From Tilletia caries (Eukaryota > Basidiomycota > Exobasidiomycetes > Tilletiales > Tilletiaceae), in NCBI GenBank assembly GCA_032718865.1, contig JALUTQ010000033.1:186001-250000 (forward strand): DNA of 64,000 nucleotides, written 5' to 3'. The stretch's first letter is position 1. Every line of letters begins with the position of its first letter. The translations under genes were made by a program, and so were the position numbers. The notes under the pieces were generated by a model, which searched no databases, was not told the origin of the DNA, and saw nothing but the letters and a program-made list of their open reading frames with translations. Shown one piece after another: positions 56,692 through 64,000 of the stretch.

Positions 56692-59600
56692 ATGCTCCGC
56701 TTCAGGAGCTTCTTCCCTTTTCTCGCACTGTTCGCAACGGCGCTGTTCAAGACCCAGGTCGATGCAGGCCCCAGCCTTCTCGATGGCCTCCACTCGACTG
56801 CTCCCGTCAACGATCTGAATGTCTTTATCGTCGTGTTTGAAGACCAAGCTCCAGCTCCTGCAGACTATAAGTATCGAGCGTCACTAGTTTCCGTCAGTGT
56901 ATCGCTTCGTTTCTTCACTCAGACCTGCACACTTAGACAACTCCGCTCTCTCCCTTTCAGGATGCTCACCACAATGCATTTGAAGCTTTCCTTGCCGAAA
57001 AGATCGACCCTGGTGCACACACCGTCAGGTTCCGCTTCACAGATCCACGCTTCGTGAGCAGCTCGCCTTTCCCCTTTCTTTGCACGCTGCCAGTACTCAC
57101 TCAATCTTCCCTTCTCCTTCTCATGAGCAGATCCTCGCAACTTCGGTACACTTGGCGGATCCGGCCGACGAGCAGAAGCTCAGAGCCTTCCCGCATGTCA
57201 AGCACGTCTACCGGGCTCGCCAGTACGCTCTTACCGCCGCTGTGCCAAGCAAGATTCAGAGAGGCGATGCCACGATGGAACTCAAATCCAAGCGTGCTTC
57301 TCTCCCTGTCGTTAACACTTTTGAGCCACACCGAATGGTCGGCTTCGACAAGGTCTACGCCCAGGGTTTCTGGGGTCAAGGCCAGACGGTTGCTTTGATT
57401 GACACCGGCGTGGACTATAAGCACCATGTCCTCAACGGTGGTCGTCCCGACAGAACTGCCTGCTTCGGACCAGGCTGCCCAATCAAGGGCGGATATGCAA
57501 TGTACCCGGACCTAAATACCGTCACCAACGTCACGTACAGCCCGGACCCTTACGATACTGATGGACACGGCACAGCAACCGCAAGCGCCATCATTGGAAA
57601 CTCCCCCTGATCGCAACTTCACAGGTTCAGCTCCCGCTGCTAGCCTGTTGGCCTACAAGGTCTTTGGTGAACACACAGGCCCTTGGGACGACCATATGCT
57701 GGCAGCGATGCTGCGCGCCTTCTACGACGGTGCCGATATCATATCGATGTCGATCTCGCGTTCCGGGGGCTGGCCCGAAGACGGACCTCATTCCCTCCTG
57801 ATCCCTAAGCTCGCTCAAGCTGGGGTCATCACTGTCGCCGGTCCAGGGAACGGAGGCCTCCGAGGCATCTTCGACGGACAGGCTCCAGGATCGGCTCGAA
57901 CTGTCACAAGCGTCGGATCGGTTCAGACGAATGTTTTGCCAGGGTACACTGCCAAAGTGGTCACCTCGGACGGCGCGCACGACCTCTCGTACATTTCCGC
58001 GCGTCAGTTTAAGTTTAATCAGACCATGAAGTTGCCTGTGTATGCAACCAGTAAGACTCCAAACCAACCCGCCGACGCATGCAAACCCTTGCCTGACAGC
58101 ACGCCAGACCTCAGTGGGCACGTCGTTCTGATTGCCGGTTCATCAGTGAGTTCGCGCTCCGTATGACTCTCGCGGTGTCCAGCTACTAATCTATGTCTCC
58201 CTGCGCGGTCGATCCCCCCAGGACATTGTGGAATGTGACTTCTGGGAAAAGTCTTCTAACGCAGCAGCCAAGGGTGCAAGAACGATCCTCATCTACAACT
58301 CAGCTCCGACTTCGTTAGAAGTGGCAGACGGGGCCCGACTTCCTGGGGTCCAGGTTGCTGCTATCTTTGGACCGGACGGCCTCTCCATCCTGGACCGTCT
58401 GAACAAAGGGCAGAGCGTCACACTGGATTTCTCTGCTTCCGTCGCTGTCAACGTCGTTGATAAGGATTTCGGAGGGTATGTTTCTCTTCCAACCAAAAAA
58501 GATGCGGAACCTTAACGTCATTATGAGATTGACAGGTCTGTTTGTCCATTTATTCCGCAGGCAGATCAACGAATGGTCAGGAAAGGCTCTGACCTGGGAG
58601 CTTCAAGGTGGAGTTAGCCTTCTCGCTATTGGTGGTGGCCTGCTGATGGCGGCTCTGGGCGGCGGGTGAGTTGATGCTCCTTCCTCCTTCCTTGGTTCAG
58701 ACTCTTCATAAGCTGAACATTGACTCCAACGGCCAACTCTGAAGCTATGATCTTGAGGACGGTGTTTCGGAAGCCATTCCCATGGTAGCCGGTCTGTATG
58801 CGTCGTACAGGAGCGCCAAAGGGAACGGGGACAGTCCCGACCAGATCCGCTCCATCTTCGCCTCCACCGCCACGCTGGTCACGGACACCAAGTCGGGCTC
58901 GGTACTGGCCAGTGTTGCTCAACAAGGCGGCGGACTTGCGAACATCTACAATGCAGTCAACAGCATCACGCGCGTCTCTCCTCAAGCTCTTCATTTGAAC
59001 GACACGATGCACTTTAAAGGCACGCAAACCTTGACAATCTCCAACGTCGGCAAGGTCAAACAGCGCTTTTCCCTTGTCCACCGTCCTGCCGGAACTGTGT
59101 ACATCTATTCCGACTCGTCGAAGGGGCAGCTCGTAACAGGCGTGAACCGACCAGTCGAAGGTGAACAGGCGACTGTTTCCTTCTCTCCCGCCACCTTCGA
59201 TCTTGAGCCTGGACGCAATCAGGTCGTCTCCGTTACCTTTACACCTCCGCCGACAAACCAGCCCAAGGTTCCCATCTACAGCGGCTTCATCGACGCGAAA
59301 TCGGACCACGACTTCGGCTCGGTGCACGCGTCCTACCTTGGTGTTTCGGCAAACATGAATGCACTCCCCGTCCTGGACCGGGCTGGCCTTCCTGCCATTG
59401 TCGATAGCAAAACGTTAAAGCCCATCGTCGAGGAGAACAAAGTCTATCAGTTCCTTCCCGACGGCACAGGCGGTCCCAGCCTTGGTTACCGATTCTTGAC
59501 GGGAACAGCACATTGGGCAGTCGACCTTGTTCCCGAAAGCTTCACAGCGGACACCCTAGCAGCACTCAAGAATGCGCCTCCTTCAGACCAAGCCCGCTTC

Positions 59601-59849
59601 GACCCTCCCGCGTACGCTCCTGGACACGTCGCTCGAGTCGATTGGTGGTTGTGGCAAGCCAGCAGCGCTGGCCATTCGACGGTCCAAGCCAGCTGGACGG
59701 ACTATCAGAACGTGACGCGACCGATCGAGGACGGGCGCTACCGCTTCTTGCTCCGGGCCCTCAAGCTCTTTGGTGATCCTGCGGCAGAGGACTCGTACGA
59801 TTCCTACATCTCTCCTGCCTTCTCGATCAAGCGGGCAGGGAAGGCGTAG
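56692..59849 (+). CDS. Secreted subtilisin-like serine protease, one frameshift
   Basis: Exons 56692-56892, 56961-57053, 57131-58145, 58222-58475, 58561-58665 and 58745-59849. The precursor has a signal peptide (MLRFRSFFPFLALFATALF...), an I9-type inhibitor propeptide (VFIVVFEDQ; VRFRFTDPRF; HLADPADEQKLRAFPHV), then the S8 catalytic domain. The triad is intact: Asp in VALIDTGVD, His in DTDGHGTATAS, Ser in GVSEAIPMVAG; the oxyanion Asn is probably in VAGPGNGG. The Ser block is GVSEAIP rather than the usual GTSMAxP. A C-terminal Fn3-like region follows (TLTISNVGKVKQRFSLVH). One extra C in 57603-57607 (C5, expected C4) shifts the frame between His and the oxyanion region; without it the six exons form one open frame of 923 codons. 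Vpr-like family, extracellular proteolysis. Confidence 0.85.
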
Positions 59850-61317
59850 GCTCTCACATCGTCTCCCGAATTCTTTTCCTCCCCTTCACTCCTCCATTTC
59901 CCGTCAGCTTCGCGTTGTGGTCGGATGCAATATGCCCTCAGTTCAAACTTCTCCCAAGATTCTCCTGAACGTTCTGAACTATGGAATACAGGTAACGAGA
60001 AGTGAGAACGTTTCGTTCGAAGCTCATACGTTTGCTCACTGGTCTAAAGCACACTTGGCACAGAGAAAGGATGCTGATCCGGCTGGACTTTACCTTTGAC
60101 CTGCAGCGCATTTCTCAGCTCTATGATCCTTCCATTCGATCGCTGATCGCTGATCCCTGTTCATTATCGCCACTGAGGTTGAGAACGTTGGAGTCTGGAG
60201 AGAGGAAGTTGCGATTCGTCCGCACGATCACGACGTACGCAGGACTGAGATAGACTGAGAGTGAAAGAAGAAGAAGCAAGATGGAAAGCATGACCTCCTT
60301 CTCGGTAAGAAGCACATCAGCAGCAGCGTCCAGCTCATCAATCTCTCCCTCCTCCACAGATGCTCTCCCACCCCTGCTCTCCCTCCTCTACATCGCCCCC
60401 GAAATCCAAATCCAAACCCTGCCCACTCTAGCCTCCTTCCTTCTCTTCTTCTCCCTCTCATCCCGTCTCTTCTCCCGCCTCCTTTCCGGCTACGGGTCCG
60501 TCCTGTGCCCGCTCCGCTGCGGTTCTCGAGCATGATACCCACGAGAGTGGACCCAGTACTCTCACTCTCCACTCTGCTCTCCACTCTCGCTATACACTCA
60601 CACTCTTTTGTTCTGCAGACCGACTCCCCCTCAACGTGCACAGCCTGCCCCGCTTTGAGGTCACGCAGCCTGCAGACCCTATTTGCTTTCTTTCGAGCCG
60701 TCGATCTCGCCAGTACTCGAGCTGGTGCGGATCACGAGGGCGTATAATATATTGAGCGATCGCAACCTCCGAACTTGTGAGGGACTTGGATCCTAAAGGC
60801 GTTGGGGAAGCGCATACGTATCTGGTGGGTCTTAGTTCACGTCGACTTTTCTTCATCGCATTCCCCCTTCATCCCATCCCCGTGATACTCAGCTACCTAC
60901 ACACCTTTTCGGCCTTGGCTTACCACTGCTCTCTTTCTGCCATCGTACTCTAGAAGAGGCGTCTGCACTGGCTCCTCCAGCTGAACGTTATATTCCCTTT
61001 GTGACGATCTCACCCGCAGATATCCATCACGGACAGATCACAATCCATCACGTCCCAATCGACTCCAGCCCTGTTCCATCCTTCATGCAGCAATCAATGT
61101 ACTTCATGGCCTTTGACCACGACGATGCACTGCCTTTTTCCCTCCGCTCCTTCCCCTCTTTTCTCCCCTTCCATCGTTCTTCACACGTTTCATAGCAGGT
61201 ATTGATCAGGGGGTCTCTCCCTGACTGCGGCAACTGGCTCCTCCCTTGGACACGGCCGCATCGGAGTACTTTCGCCACGATAGCCACAACATCACAGTCC
61301 CCATCGAACATCTCTAG
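59850..61317. other. Intergenic with one weak small gene
   Basis: Spacer between the subtilase and the J-like gene, apart from the weak candidate at 60281-60535. The last 150 bp before 61318 are pyrimidine-rich. Confidence 0.4.
60281..60535 (+). CDS. Possible small membrane protein (84 aa)
   Basis: ATG opens MESMTSFSVRST, a Ser/Ala-rich start, then a hydrophobic region LLSLLYIAPEIQIQTLPTLA and FLLFFSLSSRLFSRLL. The frame ends at 60535. A later frame (up to 60747) could be a second exon after a CTGCAG acceptor, but no good donor was found in phase. No family recognised; may be chance in a low-complexity stretch. Confidence 0.3.
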   Translation: MESMTSFSVRSTSAAASSSSISPSSTDALPPLLSLLYIAPEIQIQTLPTLASFLLFFSLSSRLFSRLLSGYGSVLCPLRCGSRA

Positions 61318-62106
61318 ATGGTATCGGCAAGCGAAATCGAACGGGTGCGTCACGCCAATGGCGATCCGTACCAAATCTTGAACGTAGCACCCGGCACAGC
61401 CGACGCCTTTGTGCTGCACTTGGCCAAGATCTGTGGCGCGATGTACCTCCATCCCAGCAGGACTCGAGAACCGGGCGCGATGGAGGCAATGCAGGAGCTA
61501 AACCATGCTTTTGATGTGCTGATGGCCCTTCCGCCCGGGCAGAAGTGGACCGCGTCTCGTCCGAACGGAACCCGGCCGCCACAACGGCTCAAGCAGGCAG
61601 AAAAGGATCACCAGCCACAAACGAGCAGCGGGCAACAACCACAGGCGAACGAAACCCAGAAGCGGCGAGAGGAGGAGGAGTTCAAGGCTGCGAGAGACAG
61701 ACAACGCGAAGAGGAGAAGCAAGAACGGCAACGTGAACAGCTCAAGAAGAAGAATCATGAGCAGCAATATTCTGACCGACACCCTGGACAGAAGGGCGGA
61801 GCGAAGCAGCCCAGAGACGTACCCGGCTTCATCCTTGCCGGAGTGGGCTTGATGGGCTTCGTGTACACGATCAGGTGCTTTTCGCGTCCGCCTCAGGAAC
61901 TGGCGAAGGGGGTGAAGGACATGTTCTTCCTCTTGGATGTCGTCGAGGCGGTCTGTATGTCACAGATTGTTGGGACGGCTGTGGTGGGCATAGCTGCATG
62001 CAAGATAGGACGGAGTGGAGATGTAGGCCTCCTAATGGGGACCGTATGCGGAATGTGCTTCTACCTGCGTAATGTTGGCCGGAAAGTCTTGAGAGCCTCG
62101 AGCTGA
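61318..62106 (+). CDS. J-like membrane protein with HPS in place of HPD (262 aa)
   Basis: Single exon. The N-terminus has a DnaJ-like start (NGDPYQILNVAPGTADAFVL) and helix III pattern (MEAMQELNHAFDVLM), but where J-domains have HPD this has LHPSR, so the residue needed to stimulate Hsp70 ATPase is missing. A strongly charged coiled coil follows (about residues 90-155, Gln/Glu/Arg/Lys). Three hydrophobic segments form the C-terminal third: GFILAGVGLMGFVYTI, LLDVVEAVCMSQIVGTAVVG and VGLLMGTVCGMCFYL. Probably an organelle or ER membrane protein of the J-like class, where HPD loss is known. Could act as a regulator rather than a co-chaperone. No operon-like neighbours. Confidence 0.6.
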   Translation: MVSASEIERVRHANGDPYQILNVAPGTADAFVLHLAKICGAMYLHPSRTREPGAMEAMQELNHAFDVLMALPPGQKWTASRPNGTRPPQRLKQAEKDHQPQTSSGQQPQANETQKRREEEEFKAARDRQREEEKQERQREQLKKKNHEQQYSDRHPGQKGGAKQPRDVPGFILAGVGLMGFVYTIRCFSRPPQELAKGVKDMFFLLDVVEAVCMSQIVGTAVVGIAACKIGRSGDVGLLMGTVCGMCFYLRNVGRKVLRASS

Positions 62107-62299
62107 TCATGTGAGTCTATTCAACTTTTCCCAAAGCTCACGAGATATGGGATACGAACCTAACAGAGAAACAGATCTTCTTCAATCATAGTCATTTCGA
62201 GTGGAACTTCCGCCAGGCGTTTCGGTCACACGAGAAGTTACAGGCTGTCGGAAGCACGACATGTTCGTTCGACGTTTTGTTTGTTTGTTACGCAACACA

Positions 62300-63603
62300 A
62301 CAACGTATCTCTCATCTGACCTTCACGTTGCACTCCAAGGAGAATGCCGGCTGGCGGGACTGCCTGGACAACCAAGCCCCATCGACCAGACGCTGCTGCC
62401 CCCGGAGCACCTCGCAACATCGCCGTTCTTCCGCCCACCCACTGGTCCGACCCTCTCACTGGACGACTCGCCAGCAGCAGAGGCGGCCGCGCGCTCTTAC
62501 ACCACTGTCCTGGTCAACCACGCCTCGAGGGTGGACAGGCCGCTAGAGCGCGCTGTCTCAGTCGCCTGGGCGCCGTGGAGCACGCCCATCAACCAGCACC
62601 CGCGTGTTCAAGTCATGCTTGGGCCCCGGGATCAGGCGGTGAGTGCGCACGAGCAGCTGCTGCAGCGAGCCGCTCGCGAGGGGGACATGGTAGCATACAG
62701 TGATGCTTCATTGATGGGCATGGACAGAGGTGTGGGAGTCAGTGTGAGGCATGGGCTCCGACTTTGTGTGGAAACACATTGGGCGGTCACCGCTGAGGCT
62801 GAGGTTTTTTTGACTTGGAGGCTTGGGGATTGTTTGCGGCGTTCTGTCATGCTGTGGCGGCCCAACGTCCTTTCAGTACTCACATTGTCATCTTCACAGA
62901 TAACCTCTCGGTCGCGCGATCAGCACTGGCCCAGCCACGCGGCTCGAGCCAAAGGACCTTCCTGCGGCTGCAGCAACGTGTGCGGCACTGGCTCGCCGTT
63001 GACGCCCGGCACCGCCTCACCATCGCCTGGGTCCCCGGTCACTCGGAAATTGTGGGTAACGAGCGTGCGGACCAGCTGGCAAGAGCTGGCGCAGAGCGCA
63101 AGGCGGTGGACGGACGCGCGCCTGATGAGGCAGTGTGTGAAGAGCGCACCTTCGCCTCTTTCCAGCGTTGGGACCGGCAGCAGCTCCACGAGGTTTGGTC
63201 ATTGCGGTGGGACCTCATCAAGGGCGAGCACCAACACTACGCGCAATACAGGGTACGGGCCCCTACACTCCGTCCTTCTCCCGATCTGGTTCTCCCTCGG
63301 CGACTGCATGGCTTGCTGCTATCAGTGCGCACAGGGCACGGCGACTTTGCGCCATATCACGAACGATTCCAGCACGACGACGCGTCTCTCAACTGCCGAT
63401 GCGAAGCCCTCAAAACTCCAGAGCACCCCCTATTCTGCGAGACCTACGGCCCCCTCCAGCACCTACTCCACGACGACAACGGTCGAATCTCTCTCCCGTG
63501 GCTACTCGACTCTCGGCAGGGCTCTCTCGCCTTTGCACGGTATGCTCAGGCATCTAATGCCTTCAACTGCAGCCACCAGCCTCCTGTCCTCCAGCAGGCA
63601 TAG
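62300..63603 (+). pseudogene. 5'-truncated LINE with RNase H domain
   Basis: The 3' part of a second non-LTR element, from a different family than the LINE at 17-24.5 kb. A linker (QVMLGPRDQAVSAHEQLLQR) precedes RNase H: Asp in VAYSDASLMGMDRGVG, Glu in TAEAEVF, Asp in VIFTDNLSVARSAL, and VPGHSEIVGNERADQLA. The frame shifts at the T7 run 62805-62811. A cysteine region (LNCRCEALKTPEHPLFC) ends the protein at TAG 63601-63603. No RT is present, so this is a dead 5'-truncated copy of the Tad/I-like type. The left boundary is approximate. Confidence 0.75.
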
Positions 63604-64000
63604 TTAGGACAACGCGCGCCTGCGCATCTCTCGGGAACCTCTGATGGGTAGAATTATTCCTGACCTGGGTGCGTACCTTACCAGAGTGTTCCCCTAACTT
63701 TTTCGCCTTGTTGAATAACAGGTCGCTGGGGGCTGGGAGTGGGATTTAAATACAGACTTAGTCAACAAAGTTAAGTAGCAGCAACTTACGCCTTGGAACC
63801 ATAGTGACCTGGCTGTCGGCTGAAGCCCAGAGGCCAGGGTGTCCCTCAGACTCGATGTGGACCTCAGACCCTTATGACCTGGTAGAGATGTGCGAAGACG
63901 TGACTGGGGGCGCGTCCTCTCCCCCCCTCCCCTTTTCGCGAATCTTTTGTATCAGAAAGGTCACCAAATCTCAGCCCAGCACGGCTACGCAGAAGCTCAA
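63604..64000. other. No gene seen
   Basis: Probable 3' untranslated region of the LINE fragment followed by unassigned sequence to the window end. Confidence 0.4.

Noticed and set aside
62130..62160. tRNA-like T-loop (GGATACGAACC)
   Set aside because: No pairing T-stem, acceptor stem or anticodon arm at the right distances.

Overview
This is nuclear DNA of a filamentous-type fungus, most likely a basidiomycete. The evidence is short introns (about 44-90 nt) with GTGAGT/GTAAGT-type donors, a Stealth-family (XPT1-like) glycan phosphotransferase, a cysteine-cluster protein of the kind that accompanies KDZ transposons, and Tad/I-type LINEs with Ty1/copia and Ty3/gypsy elements. I cannot fix the class; Ustilaginomycotina or Pucciniomycotina would both fit.

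The window has two halves. Positions 1-36.9 kb are a transposon-rich, gene-poor compartment. At the left edge two 354-bp inverted repeats (1-354 and 8176-8529, about 98.6% identical) bracket about 7.8 kb that holds a small Cys-rich protein gene and an APH-like (pseudo)kinase gene. Then come a 297-bp GC-rich palindromic element (8944-9240), a second small Cys-rich gene (minus), and a young but defective Ty1/copia element (10513-14408; 104-bp LTRs differing at one base, GAAAG target duplication, copia-style half-tRNA primer site). Next is a LINE (about 17.0-24.5 kb) carrying a nested non-autonomous hAT element (17213-17983), then a gag-less Ty3/gypsy element on the minus strand (24552-28762). 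In that gypsy element the RNase H domain is split: its first strand lies before integrase and the remaining three catalytic acids lie after it, at the C-terminus. A decayed SAM-like gene (29518-31308), a second hAT-type element (31769-32513) and an intact four-exon SWIM/cysteine-cluster gene (32934-34768) follow.

Positions 36.9-62.1 kb are an ordinary euchromatic block of conserved multi-exon genes: a secreted glycine-rich protein, a conserved fungal nuclear-type protein, a cyclopropane-fatty-acyl-phospholipid synthase, a Stealth phosphotransferase, a 59-aa secreted peptide, a 7-TM protein with a long tail, the SUMO-activating enzyme subunit UBA2, a secreted subtilase (one frameshift), and a J-like membrane protein with HPS in place of HPD. 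Genes here are mostly unrelated housekeeping and secretory functions, spaced by 0.5-2 kb, with divergent pairs at 39.8-40.2 kb and 55.1-56.7 kb. A 5'-truncated second LINE, from a family that has RNase H, closes the window (about 62.3-63.6 kb).

Exon boundaries were placed by eye using splice consensus and reading-phase agreement; for the genes marked with several exons the summed coding length is a multiple of three. Several frameshifts fall in C or T homopolymers, so some 'broken' genes may reflect base-calling rather than biology.
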